A stretch of 64,000 nucleotides of DNA, from contig NC_091119.1 of NCBI RefSeq assembly GCF_040183065.1, positions 102,621,274 to 102,685,273 of the forward strand. The letters run 5' to 3'. A program made the translations under genes and the position numbers. The notes below the pieces were generated by a model. The model was not told the DNA's origin and searched no databases. It was given only the letters and a program-made list of their open reading frames with translations. Positions 25,262 to 36,690 of this stretch are shown here, piece by piece (position 1 is the stretch's first letter; every line of letters starts with the position of its first letter). This stretch comes from Periplaneta americana. Lineage: Eukaryota; Arthropoda; Insecta; Blattodea; Blattidae.

Positions 25262-25690
25262 TTCATTTCTTTTTTTTTATTTCATTTATTATATTCCATA
25301 GATCTTACATTAGCAATGAAGCTTTAAGATGTGGAACAAGTCAAAATTTTACAAGATTATAATTACAATTTTTACAATTTTGCAATTTTCTACAATTTTT
25401 TACAATTTTTTGGCGAGATGTAGTGAGATGAGGTGAGACCTGAGAATTCGCCAAAAGATTACCTGGCATTTGTCTTATGGTTGGGGAAACCTCGGAAAAA
25501 CCCAACCAGGTACTCAGACCAAATGGGGGTGAAATGAAGTGAGGCCAAGGACTCGCCATAGACCATCTGGCATCAGTCTCACGGCTGGGGAAAACATCGG
25601 AAGAAACCAATCATTGACACCAAACAGGGGATCCGACCCAAGCCCGAGCGCAGCTCTGGATCAGCAGGACTGAGCTGCATCGACGGTTCA
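25262..25690 (-). repeat. two abutting S1-type SINE segments
   Basis: From 25690 leftward: a tRNA-like head (GCAGCTCAGTCCTGCTG, B box TGGGTCGGATCCCC), a diverged core (25505-25620), then a second core beginning ACCTGGTTGGGTTTTTCCG at about 25513. The tail is the same alternative one seen at 4170-4330. This may be a tandem or nested SINE. Confidence 0.6.
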
Positions 25691-25699
25691 TAATCATCA

Positions 25700-26210
25700 C
25701 GTATGAAATATAGTATAGTATACTTTACTCTGAGGACTCAGAAGGTTATTTTGTGTCTTCAACTTCTTCAGTGTTGTTGACAGAGTGTGGACATACACAT
25801 TCTTTCACTAAATCCCATTTTAAGAGAAATTCAGTGGCTTCATAACAACAGATTTCATACAACCTCTACATTCAATGTAATACCTGTTCTTTGGCATGTC
25901 ATAAAATGATACGTCTAAGATGCTTCTGAGAGCTTCACATAAATGACTTTATTATGTTCTTCACTTATGAGTGGTTTGTTTGTATTTACATACACAGCCC
26001 TCATACCAAGTACAAATTGATGGTTTGCTACGCACAGCTTTTCCATACTTTCGTCTAAACCCTCACAGCACTGTAGTAAGGGGTTTTCTCTCATCAGAAC
26101 ACACAAATTGCTTTCTCTGGCCTGATGCTATTTTGGTATAACCAAAAAATGAAGAAAAACCTTGCAATCAAGTGACAAATGCTAATTTCGACAGTTCTTT
26201 CATATGCTTT
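25700..26210. other. no confident feature; short minus-strand open frame
   Basis: A 63-codon minus-strand frame (25915-26106) reads GLDESMEKLCVANHQFVLG. I do not recognise it and it lacks clear splice sites. It may be transposon debris. Confidence 0.25.
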
Positions 26211-26218
26211 CATATACA

Positions 26219-26300
26219 GTCGACTTTCGATAATTCGCAATAATTAGTGCATGAACTTCCGTGAAATATCGGAAATCGCGAATTGTCCTCAAAATATTTT
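26219..26300 (+). mobile_element. solitary pogo-type terminus
   Basis: ACAGTCGACTTTCGATAATTC followed by a second diverged copy (AATATCGGAAATCGCGAATTG) resembles a Tigger-like end. No matching inverted end was found in the window. Confidence 0.45.
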
Positions 26301-26414
26301 ATTATTATCTGAAATCCAGTAAAAGTTACTCTGACAGGTTCAGTTACTAAAATACGCTTCAAAATGAAGTGCAAAATGTGGAACAGTGCAAAACACTTTG
26401 AAACATTGTAACTT

Positions 26415-27026
26415 GGGCTCGGAAGTTGATGACTTAAAAATTACAGAAAAATGGCCTATAAAATGACACTATATTTCTGAAAATATGACATTAAAATTTA
26501 GAAAAATTACCATGATTATAACGGTAAAATATAAAAAAATAGTATACTTTCATCTATGGAAAATACATTGTCACCAAAGTCAGTCACTAACTGTAGCAAA
26601 AAACTTTGCTTTATTTTACTTTCGGAATTTTTACATCTTCACTTGTGTGATACAATATGCTGCCTGCAAGCACTGTGGCTGCAGTATTTGTTCTGTTTTG
26701 TTGAATGGGGGAAGCACGTAACACACGTGATCGGAAACCATAAGGAAAATTCCTGTAAGACGCAATTGAATTGCATGAGCAATCTGCAGTAGGTTCTTGA
26801 ATATCGACTACAACTACAGCATAAAAAAAATCCGTTCATAAGGAGAAAAGGGCAAAAAATGCAACAAAAGTGGAACATTTCCTAAAAAATGACCAATAGA
26901 CAATAAAAGACTGAAAAATAAAAGTAGGCTATATTGGTCGTGTTGAAGTGAACGTGTTTGTATTGCATTCTGCATTGTCTGTGATGTCTCAGAAAGAAAG
27001 ATGATATTTCATCAACTTCCGAGCCC
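26415..27026. mobile_element. possible MITE with 18-bp inverted repeats
   Basis: GGGCTCGGAAGTTGATGA at 26415-26432 occurs perfectly inverted at 27009-27026, enclosing 576 bp. I see no target duplication at the borders and no clear transposase, so the call rests on the inverted repeat alone. Confidence 0.5.
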
Positions 27027-27039
27027 TAATTATAACTAT

Positions 27040-27720
27040 ACAGTACTACAGTGTGACAGAATCTTAAAACAAGAAATACAGGTTTTAAAAAATGTCATAA
27101 GACACCTTAGCTTAACAAAAATACTCTGTCGTCTTTTTTTTTTTTTCCTTCCTCAGTGGATTGTTCATTTTTTCTGATTTTAGACCGAAAATTTCTTGAG
27201 GAGGAGGAAGAAAGCATAAACGAAGTAAAAACGGAAATGACGTTAGTTTCTCCTCCTCCCCCCACAAAAAAATGACTGCGAAGCAAATTAGCCGCATATG
27301 AATTATCAGGAGTCAACTACCCAGACGCACATATTAAAAAGTTAAGAATTAAGAAGAATTAAGAATTAGCCATGAAATCTCGTGAAGGGCAAGGGCCTCC
27401 TGACTATGCAGGTTGGCCTGTCAAGCAGCTCCTGGTTAGCGACCCCGGGAATGATGGTCACTTTTGTAATGTAATAGTTTGGGATGCTGTCTGGGTTAAC
27501 ACTGACCTGTTCACTAGTTACTGTTTGGAATGTAATTGACGGTATTCGACAAGTTATAAATATGTTTGCATTTTGATTGCTTTTTATATGTTAAATTAGA
27601 TAGATATGGATTTATTCAACAGTACACTTCACTATTAACAAGCAAGAATACTGGTAGAAATTCAACAAGCAATTCTTATTTATGACAAAAATATCAGAAT
27701 AAAAAGAACCCTGCCTCAAT
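27040..27720. other. COG4 intron sequence, no feature
   Basis: Contains a T-rich run near 27127. It lies in the last intron of the COG4 remnant and nothing was recognised. Confidence 0.35.
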
Positions 27721-27728
27721 TGACTTGC

Positions 27729-27926
27729 CTAAGAGCCATTATCTGACGAACTTCAGTAGGCTTGAGTCTCCAAGTGAGAGGTCCAGAATTATTACCCCAA
27801 TATCTGATATTTCAGTTACCCTCTCCAGGTTGAGAACAGTTACCATCTGTGTCAGACAGGCAAACTTGTCATGTATAGACCACGATGTAGTGCACGAACT
27901 TCCTTATCAAACACAAGACCTCCCAA
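27729..27926 (-). pseudogene. COG4: COG4 penultimate exon, frameshifted, GC donor
   Basis: After a TTGCAG acceptor the frame reads [13 protein letters not shown]. It then jumps frame to [16 protein letters not shown] and [11 protein letters not shown], and jumps again to [23 protein letters not shown]. The first jump also loses about seven residues relative to the known protein (between RAL and TSW). The second jump needs only one extra base in a Tyr codon. The 3' splice donor reads AG|GCAAGT, a GC-type donor. Exon length 198 does not fit the required phases, confirming net indels. Confidence 0.82.
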
Positions 27927-28365
27927 CTGCAACGTTACAAAATATTCAGAATCCTTTATTTCACTAACTTGTCATCTGCAATGAAAATGTTCCCCTTCCC
28001 ACAACCATCTTACAAACTTAATATGGCTGCAAATTTCAAACCATTCAGTTATATAATAAAAATGACATGACACTTCTGCATACAAAATAATCTTATAAGT
28101 GTAAGATTTTAAGCTTTCATGGTAATTGTGTTCAAAAGCAGACATATGGGTATTTCACTGTGTACTGGAACTTAAAGCCCTGGACCAGTTTCTTGGGGTA
28201 GCCAGACATAATGAACCTGACAGAATAGGTCATCCTTCAGGTCGTTCTAAATGCCCTGAAGATGCAGTTCTAAACATTGAAGACATATGGTGGGATACCC
28301 AAACTCTTCTTCTACTTTTAAAGAGTGTTAATACATAATAATCAGTCTGAGTATATCAAACTCAC

Positions 28366-28534
28366 CCTGTTAAACGTGGATTTGAATACAACTTTCTCCA
28401 TGTGACTAGTAACCTCAGCAGTTAGAATACTTGCTTGTAGTTAAAGAACCTTTAAAAATTCCTAACAACCCATCTAAGTTCATTATGAGGTTTTGAACAA
28501 ATGGTTCATTGGCTTCATAACTAGCAAAGTCCTC
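28366..28534 (-). pseudogene. COG4: COG4 exon, frameshifted
   Basis: Acceptor TTTCAG, then EDFASYEANEPFVQNLIMNL and DGLLGIFKGSLTTSKY. The conserved continuation ILTAEVTSHMEKVVFKSTF is in another frame, up to NR and a GTGAGT donor. The exon is 169 nt although both flanking introns are phase 0, so the frame is broken by an indel, with a few residues apparently missing. Confidence 0.85.
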
Positions 28535-28657
28535 CTGAAACTTAACTGTAGTCCTCATCTCATACATAACATAAAATTTATTCTCACACAAATCAATGTC
28601 GTCAGTGACTATTATGCTTACCATTAGGTCCAAGGATTGTGGTTTGAAATGCAGCTA

Positions 28658-29277
28658 GACTAGACGGCATTTCGAAAGGCGGTCAGCTACTATATGCGCC
28701 GTAGCATTTCTGGTATGTGACGTCACAAACTTGTACAGTAGAACCAATCAGAATCAGTCTATAACAAGTACTTCCCGAGTTCATTTCTTCACATGTGAGT
28801 GTTTCAATACATTGAATAAGTAAAACTAACATTTATTGTATGTGTGTGAGATAAATAAATGGAAGAAGAGACTGTAAAAAGAAAAGTATTGCACAGGTAG
28901 GCACGGAAAAGAGTGTTTAAGGCGTATAATTATTTAAAAAATGTTGACGAGCAGAACACTGCCGGCCATCTTGATGCTGACTGCAATGTTGCCAACGCGC
29001 AAGAAACGACTGCAGAAGCATGTGGTGTGGGATTGAGAACCGTGCAAAGAATAGGTCTACTGTTAGTGAAGGAAAGAGGGTTTGTTTGGTGTCATGCTTA
29101 CAGTAATCAACGGCTAAGGTCGTTATTGTCTTTTGATAATTTAAATTCTCTCCTGCACTATTTGTATTGCACGTGTGTATGAATTACGATGTGGCAATGT
29201 TCTACGCTGCATTGCTCTCTCTGTCTCTCTCGACGCAAACGCTAGCAGACTACCGCCTTCTGAATTCCCGTCGACTC
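28658..29277 (+). mobile_element. Tc1/IS630-type MITE with transposase N-terminus
   Basis: Inverted termini GACTAGACGGCATTTCGAAA (28658) and GAGTCGACGGGAATTCAGAA (inverted end 29277) share AAGGCGGT. They are bounded by TA at 28656-28657 and 29278-29279. A plus-strand frame from ATG 28859 (one internal TAG at 28898) reads RKRVFKAYNYLKNVDEQN then ETTAEACGVGLRTVQRI, the helix-turn-helix of an IS630-type transposase. The catalytic part is deleted. Confidence 0.78.
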
Positions 29278-29619
29278 TAGGGGCGATAGATTCTTAATGG
29301 CGATACAAATCCTTAGGAAATGAAGCTGGGGACTCCGTTTAATAAATTTATTACATGTAGAAAAGCTTTGTTCTTTAATAACAAAGCTTCAGACAAAATT
29401 TACAATCTATGCCGCATATAAAAAGCAACCCTGCCCATCATTATCTCCAGCTACCATGTCAATGGGTTAATGAATTCTACTTTGAAGACTCCAATCGTGG
29501 AACTTGCGCAATGATGAAGCGAGGCTAAGCGGGGAATAAAAAACAACAGATAACGTACTGAAGCTTGTGTACTATCATTGCACATGTTCAATATTACAAG
29601 ACATTCTGAAAATAATTTC

Positions 29620-30430
29620 ACCCATTGTAGACTGGAGATCGATATAGCTGGGGCAAATAAATTAATTCCGGAGCAAGGGACATTCAGTTTTTTATATAAA
29701 CGAGACCTGGGTGAATAGCAATATGATATTTCGAAAATGTTGGCAAAATGAGAGTGTAAATGTCCACACGAATGTAAACTCTGAACAAAGATTGATCATG
29801 GTACATGTAGGAAGAATTAATGGCTTCCTTCCTAATGCAGAACTTGTATATAAAGCCGGGAGATTACCACGGTCAGATGAAAGTCGAAAATTTTGAAAGA
29901 TGAGTAATACAAAAGTTGATATTCAATCTTCCTCCTCAATCAGTTACTGTGCTCCGTATCACTGTCTCCAGATCGACAAACTGCCATCTGCATATGCAGT
30001 AAAGACAGACATGATCTCTTGGCTTCGCAAGAAAGAAGTGAACTGTGATGAAAGTATGAGAAAGAACGACCTCTACAACCTTATTCTATCTCTGAAGCTA
30101 AAGCAAAAAAATGACAAAGTTGACAACATTTTGGAACAAGATAACCACAAAGTTCTTAGATTGCCGTCTTACATGTGCGAGTTGATTCCAATTGAATTGG
30201 CTTGAACTAAAGTGAAATGTATTGTCAGGGACAATAATGTCATTGATTTAAATTTACAGAAATTAATGCAAGTGACAAAAACTGCACTTCCTCTTGTGAC
30301 AAATGAAGACTGAGAAGGATTCCGTGCACACATTGAAAATATAGATAAACAATACTGGAAAAAGATGAACTATCATTTGTAATTAATGAAATTATTATTA
30401 GGCTTGTAATATTGGGGACAGATTGTACAA
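29620..30430 (+). pseudogene. IS630/DDE_3-type transposase C-terminal remnant
   Basis: Plus-strand fragments in several frames keep the family order: an EQGTFSFLYKRDL stretch (29670), HGTCRKN-like residues (29800), SYCAPYHCLQIDKLPSAYAV (29940, second-Asp region with Asp lost), KNDLYNLILSLK (30064), LPSYMCELIPIELA (30164, containing the Glu) and KVKCIVRDNNV in the next frame. Multiple stops. No termini found. Possibly the missing half of an element like 28658-29277, now displaced. Confidence 0.65.
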
Positions 30431-30439
30431 ATTGACTGC

Positions 30440-31300
30440 AGCATAGGCCGGGTATGTGAGCTAGTACGAGGACATTGACTTGGTTTTGCGAATTACACGA
30501 ATAACAAGGTGCATATAAACAAAACTGGACAGGTCTGAAAGTAAATATACGCTACATGGCATTACAAAGATATATTTTTACGCACCTTTCGTTATGTGCA
30601 GAAGAACTATCATACTGTAGAATTATTCGTGGGTTTGAGTTTTTGCCTTGATTTTCTTGTGCTACAATGTCTCTGAATATAATATCACTTGTAACCTCGT
30701 ATATTTGTATTACATAATTTACATATAATATTCCCGTCATTCACTTCAAAATACTCATCAAATTCCGCTGCGAAAATATGCGCCTGAAAACATTCAGCCT
30801 CAGGCATTATTATTCAGCAGGTACGCTGTTTACACATGCTAGAGTAATGACTGGTGAACAAATAGCCAACTTGAAAATCCTATAGGCCCCCAACATTACA
30901 AGCCTAATTATTATAAATTTAAGGGGGCTTACGACAGTGATAGTGATAGTGATAACTGATAACATTAGTAATACTGATGACAGTGATGGCAGTCGGGGTG
31001 GTGAAAACAGTAACACCACATCTGAATGTGACACTGACATGGGACTTGCTATGAGGTAGGAACAGAACACAGCTGGTAGCAGGCTAGCATTACTAATAGG
31101 GGTCACTATTGCCAACTGTAGGGTCGCATTGCATTTCTGTCAGGTTCCAAGATTAGAGTCTTCAACAGTACCTTAGACATTTCCCACCTCAAAATAACAT
31201 TCAAAACTGTTGTTTTAGCAGACTCAAGGAATGAATGTCACAGATGTTAATCACACCCGAAGGAATTGGAGACCAACCAAAATTACTCTTGTTTCATGTA
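30440..31300. other. COG4 intron sequence, no confident feature
   Basis: A 30-base region near 30895-30925 is an inverted, diverged match to 30388-30420 (shared core TAGGCTTGTAATRTTGGGG). Apart from a short GAT-rich run near 30940 nothing else is assignable. Confidence 0.35.
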
Positions 31301-31309
31301 CATTATCTA

Positions 31310-32369
31310 CTGAGTGGTCCAAAAAATATCTACCATGTTCAAAAAGTTGTTGTTTTCTAATGCCAAACGTTTGACAATAAAGTCATTTGACCTCTTGCAC
31401 TCCAATATTTTTCAAAGATATTGTCATGATCAGCCACTGAAGCACAGATTTTGAGCTGTTCCGAATCCATTTCTTGGTTTGAGTTGCACAATGGGCAGTT
31501 AGGAGACTGATATATTCCAATTCTATGCAGGTGTTTGGCCAAAGAGTCATGACCTGTTGCCAGTCTAAATGCAACTACAGATGATTTGCGTGGTAAGTCG
31601 GGAATTAACTGTGGATTATGAACCTCCAGAACCAAAATATATGAGATGAAACTTGTACAATGTGTTCATTAGGTTGCCCTATTTTGTTCTAGATGACAGA
31701 ACTGTGTATAATTCGTGATTCTTGATCATTGACGAAATGACACTTAATATCCTGAACAACATTACAGAGTATTACAGATCAAATGAAAGTCCGAAGATAA
31801 TTTCAAACAAAATTTCACTGAAGGAATGGTCAATTCTCAGTGTTACGACGCAATACTGGAAAACGAGATTATTTCTTTTCTGTATCATATTATCTCTGGT
31901 GAGAAAATGGAGTACCATTTGTTGATGCAGGATGACACCCAGCCACACCGCACAGATACTAATGAATGAGCATTTTGGCAATAGTGTTCTTGCTTCACAC
32001 TCTGCCTGCCAGTTCGGAGATGGTGTGGACTGGTCAGCTATGCCCCAGATCTCAATCCTTGTGACTACTTCCTGTGTGGATATATCTTAAAGACAGAGTG
32101 CACTGGGATCGATCAGCAACAATATTAATCATATAAAACGTGCAATTCAAGAAGAAATTTATGTAATTTCACCACAACTTCTTCGAAAAATAACCTTCAA
32201 TTTTGCAATCAAACTGTGTTGTATACAATAAGTAGCAGGAAGACACTTTGAAAATATTTTCCTCTACATGAGATATTAGTAAATGTGCATTTGTAATTTC
32301 TCTCTAAATCTTTTCATTTCTGCATAATCGTACATTAATTTTGATTGGTAGGTATTTTCTGGACCACCA
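31310..32369 (+). mobile_element. mariner/Tc1-like element, decayed, split by a LINE tip
   Basis: Possible termini GTGGTCCAAAAAATATCTAC (from 31314) and, inverted, GTGGTCCAGAAAATACCTAC (to 32367) lie next to TA dinucleotides (31308-31309, 32370-32371). The first 2-4 bases do not align perfectly. Plus-strand fragments show LMQDDTQPHRTDTNE (second Asp) and SYAPDLNPCDYFLCGYI (third acidic block), followed by AIQEEIYVISPQLLRK-like residues. Stops and shifts are common. A family C LINE tip (31343-31650) lies inside the left end. Confidence 0.65.
31343..31650 (-). pseudogene. LINE family C 3' tip
   Basis: The minus frame reads FRLATGHDSLAKHLHRIGIY and then CPLCNSNQEMDSEQLKIC, a C-x2-C-x9-H/Q-x4-C knuckle (the His is replaced by Gln here), followed by the family 3' end AAACGTTTGGCATTAG. 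About 92 codons are open. Truncated upstream. Confidence 0.8.
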
Positions 32370-32379
32370 TATGTGTGGC

Positions 32380-33500
32380 TGGCTTCAGATGATGAAATGT
32401 CTACTGTGTGTTCAAAAAATTCTTGTGGATAATAATAGTTTGTTATTATTTGTAATCAAATATATAGCTACACTGGACATAGAAGAGCTACAAACAATTA
32501 AAGAAAATTAAGCAAAAATGATAAGATCATAAACACAAGATGAATGAAGATCATGTCCTACAGTTAGCCTCCAATCACCACGAGGCTATCCAGGTCTGAG
32601 AAGACCAGAACAATTTTGAAAAGGTCAGTAGCATTTTGTAAGATATAGAACAGACCTTCAAGATCCCTGAATCAGGTAAGGACAGAAATTAGGCACTGTT
32701 GAACTATATATCAAATCTGAAAATATACTAATTTATTCATACATATAAATTTAATAAAATAATAGTAATACAAAGTTATATGTTTCGGTAATGAATTGTG
32801 TTAATGTGTTCCCGCATCTCAAAACGACTCACTTAATTTCCCTCTGAAAATCGAATACAGAAAACTAGTTATGTTTGCCAGATTGTACGTTTTCCCGTTT
32901 TCTTACTTTTTTACCTTAAAATAAATCTTCCATAATTTGAGAGCCATCTACGTTTTTTCCCCGCAATATAATTATTTTCAACATGGAATCTATTAGCCTA
33001 TATACACACATTTATTTTGTGTTTGTGTTTAAAAAGAAGTAGACCTAATGGCTTGTTAGGAATGGTAATGACTTTACACCTTAAACAATAAATAATCAAG
33101 TATATGCTACTAAATCTCTGGGAACTTCATATACATCTTCCTTATTTTTTATGCAAACCTTTCTTTCTTTTTTTTTTTAATGAAAACAAATCTAGCAATC
33201 CTAAAACTGGTTTTTATGTATTTTATTTCTCTAGTGCAGCATGATGTCGAAACGACTTTCAGTTAAAACAGCGCCGGGCATGAGAGCGGCTCCATTTAGC
33301 CGGCCAGAGCTGCTCTCGCTCTTCAATTGCAAGCCGGAGCAGAACGCTCATGCAGTGGCGGACTCGCATTACAGCTACCTTCCCTGCATTAATATAACAA
33401 GAGCCACGGTTGTTTTATTCATTCAGTCTGTCAGTACATAATAGTTTATAAGGATATTACATCACTCCATTGTAAGTACAGACTTCATAACACTCTTATT
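32380..33500. other. COG4 intron sequence, no confident feature
   Basis: No coding or inverted-repeat structure was identified. A locally GC-rich patch lies at 33270-33350. Confidence 0.35.
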
Positions 33501-33509
33501 AATTTAAGG

Positions 33510-34479
33510 CATACATGGGCACAATTTTCGGTTACGTGAGGCACTCGATTTGAAATAGTTTGTTTACTAGGAGAGGAGACTGCAGAGTAGGATGGGAAAT
33601 ATAAATTGCTGTGACCTGCGTCACCTTATCGTAATCGCTAAGGTGGTCAGTGGCGAATTATTAGGAAAGCACTTGGTTAACGTGAGAGACTCGAAAACTT
33701 TTATTCAATTTGGCAAATTAATTCGGCAGCTTTAATCATAAACCTCTTTACTATTTCTCCATCATTGAATTGACTTAAATCACAGGCGAGAAATTGCGTA
33801 ACTAGCCAATAATATTCCATCACGTTGTCTACGTTCATTTTCTTGAATATTCTGGGGTTTATCAAGATTACTTAATAGATTTTCACGTTCTCGACCTAAA
33901 ATAATTTAAGAAAATCATATTTCGTTTTCTACGCACATTTGATATTTTTTAAATAAATTTCTTTTGGAAATAATACGTACAAACAACATTTAATTCCTCG
34001 TACCTTTTAATGCAGCGTGTTTAAGGTATAATGTCGTATTTAGTATAGCCTACTATCCAAATGTTAAGATCATAAATTTTCTTTGGACTAGTACGAAAAA
34101 ATAACATTTAACTTGTCTTAACTTCTAATTCAGCATGTTCTTTATGACATAAGGAGTAATGTCGTTGTATATTAAATGTATTAATGCCTAATAGGATTTT
34201 CGAGCATAACATACATCGTATGTTCTCCCCTTCTAAACAGCAAAAAACTCTTCCTCCCATTTCTCATGAAATAATCGTTTTCTAACGCGTACACACTGCT
34301 TTGATAATGCCATTATGCCACCACTGATATTGCTTATGAAACTGATATAGAACCTGCCCATGCCTAGGAGCTACGTAAGGGAGGAACAGGGACTGTGAAT
34401 ATGATGTCACTCAGAGCGATAAGCTCTGTGAAGGTCAGTGAGGCACCAATTCTCAAATGAGGCACAATGCCCATCCTTG
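33510..34479. mobile_element. hAT-type MITE
   Basis: Ends CATACATGGGCACAATTTTC (33510) and, inverted, CAAGGATGGGCATTGTGCC (34479) share ATGGGCA and the hAT-like opening CA. A perfect 8-bp duplication ATTTAAGG lies at 33502-33509 and 34480-34487. No transposase sequence inside. The right duplication overlaps the TTAA and first GG of the foldback element that follows. Confidence 0.72.
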
Positions 34480-34485
34480 ATTTAA

Positions 34486-34631
34486 GGGGTTGGATATAAC
34501 TTACAGCAGTAAAAGTTTCGTAAATATTCAACATTTTTTTCCTCCATTACTGTATCTTGTACAATAATGAAAGTTGGTATGTGTAAAACACTGTTCTTCT
34601 GGTACATGAAAAAATATTTTTAAAATTTAAA

Positions 34632-34671
<40 letters not shown>

Positions 34672-35236
34672 TTCAAAATTCATAACGGTGGTAATTCACT
34701 CTGCAGTGATGAAACATTGCCCTCATAACTCATAAACTTGTAAACGTTTTCATGTTCTCTCTCTTTTATTTTATTGCTGAAACTCATGTTTACAATATCA
34801 TGCTCTTTCAACTACATTCCTTAATAAATAATATCTATATATATATATTTTTTTTGTGTTAGAATAAAATACTGATATTTGACCATTTTTTAATTAATTT
34901 ATTTTTTATCAGACAATCTATGAAAAATGGAGAGGTGATCTTGCATTACATTGTAGATATGGCATGCATAAATACACACAACAAATTTCATTACAGAATG
35001 TTGGATAGTTCTTGAGTTATGTGGGAAACGCTTCGTCACTGCAGAGTAAACTGAATTTTGAAAAGAAAAAATGTAAATAATTTTTTTTTTAATTGTAAAA
35101 ATAATATTTTCATATAGCAGAAGGACAGTGTTTTACACATACCGTACTAATTTTCATTATTGACAAGATACAGTAATGGAGGAAAAAATGTTCAATATTT
35201 CCAAAATTTTACTGCTGTAAGCTGTACCTAACCCTC
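34486..35236. mobile_element. foldback (long-TIR) element with TTAA target, piggyBac-like
   Basis: Two inverted arms of about 260 bp: left starts GGGGTTGGATATAACTTACA (34486) and right, inverted, starts GAGGGTTAGGTACAGCTTAC (35236). Both are flanked by TTAA (34482-34485, 35237-35240). The arms stay alignable past CCTCCATTACTGTATCTTG to CTCTGCAGTGA. The centre (about 34740-34960) is unpaired and A/T-rich. TTAA targets are typical of piggyBac and also occur in Sola3/Kolobok; no transposase is present. Confidence 0.82.
34637..34663. repeat. (TA)n microsatellite
   Basis: About 13 TA dinucleotides within the left arm of the foldback element. Confidence 0.95.
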
Positions 35237-35239
35237 TTA

Positions 35240-35950
35240 ATGCAATAAACTTCGCTCTATCCACACACACACATATACACAAACCATTAGGCTTATTTAA
35301 ACAATCTATATGCATAAAATGTAATAAAGGATTTCAATCAGAAACACAAAAAGAAAATTAATGATAAACACTCTTTTACACTTTTCTTTTGGATGAATAA
35401 ACTATTGTAATAAAACCGTACTTCTATATGAAATCAATAAATATTTTCTATTGAAACAAAACTATTTGAAACTCAACCAAAATAACTATGTGGTTGTTTT
35501 CCGAGACTTATGAGGTCGTTTCATTTGCAGAAATCGTTCAAAGTTTGGAACAAATGAATTAGACATGTTCAGTCTCAAAATATAATTCAGGTTTTTGTCT
35601 GACATACAGTTTCTCAGGTGGTGCATCTTTAAAGTTCTCCATCCTACTGCAGTGACAGTGAGTGACGTACAGTATGAATGCATCACAGTGCTCGGAAGTA
35701 TTGCTCATTAAAGTAAACAGAATCATGGAACGTGCCCAGCCTTGAGTTAAAAGATCTCATGCAGTCCTGCTCCTTGTGCATGTCTAATTTTGGTGAAAAT
35801 CCTCACAAGATTGAAAACAGAAAGAGAAAAAGAATAGAATCAAAGTAGATGATTATGATGATTATTGTTGTGGCATTGGTAGTGTGATGAAGTTTTCTCG
35901 TCATAAAAGAGTTTTAGTTGAATATGAGCATTTTTTCTGTCCAGTTCTTA
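35240..35950. other. COG4 intron sequence, no feature
   Basis: Nothing assignable beyond a short CA-rich run at 35262-35282. Confidence 0.35.
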
Positions 35951-35952
35951 AA

Positions 35953-36250
35953 TAATGCTGTTACTTTCCAACGCTCGGTTAGTTGGCAATGAAGCCATTT
36001 ACCATCTTGCAGTTCAATACTTTTCGATAATGTCTTGATTTGCTTGAGAGGATATTGTAGACAGCTAGATGGTCTTTGTCCAAGTATACATCCTTGCTGC
36101 AAAGTACACATTTTGGTGACTTCAGAATGCCAATCTTATGTAGATACTTTGCCACGCAGTCATGGCCAGTTAGCAGGCAAGAAGTTGCAATAGCTGATTT
36201 TTTGGTTCTTCCGGAATTAGATTTGGTTTCTGGAATGAACTTTCCCATGA
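35953..36250 (-). pseudogene. LINE family C 3' tip, diverged
   Basis: Minus-strand frame TGHDCVAKYLHKIGILKSPK then CVLCSKDVYLDKDHLAV, keeping C-x2-C-x9-H but losing the final Cys. It ends at a diverged form of the family 3' sequence (GGCTTCATTGCC). Truncated upstream near 36250. Confidence 0.75.
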
Positions 36251-36259
36251 TCTATCTTT

Positions 36260-36525
36260 AGCTCATTCTTTCATTCTGTCCTTGAATTTTTGTTTGTTTA
36301 ATGTTAGATTTCATAGAATTCTTAAATTTGTGTGCATCCATGCCTACCCACATCACTTGCATCATTCGGACTCCACATATTATGGATAGATGGTAGGATT
36401 GTGAACCATTTTCAAGTAGAATACCACTTTGGCAGGCTATGCTGTGCATGATGTGTATTTGTGGAGAGTTATTCGTGTACTAGTGTGAGTATATGTGTAC
36501 GTGTAAGTATAGTGTAGTGTAGGGA
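36260..36525. other. COG4 intron sequence, no feature
   Basis: No feature recognised. Confidence 0.3.
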
Positions 36526-36528
36526 ATG

Positions 36529-36529
36529 A

Positions 36530-36567
<38 letters not shown>
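36529..36567. repeat. (GAT)n microsatellite
   Basis: About 13 GAT/TGA triplets in an uninterrupted run. Confidence 0.95.
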
Positions 36568-36690
36568 GATACGAAAGAGAGAAGGGAAAACCCAGTACCA
36601 GGCTTAATCTCCTTGTCCGACAGATGAATCACTATCAATAGTGACATATACCTTCTCTTCATATGCACTGTGGAGAGATTTGGAATTTAA

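Noticed and set aside
28735-28747. pogo-type terminus (TACAGTAGAACC)
   Set aside because: Too short, no inverted partner, and inside the 28658-29277 element.
30890-31115. serine/aspartate-rich coding segment
   Set aside because: The GAT-rich run is short and no frame is sustained; it may be a fragment of a transposase acidic tail.
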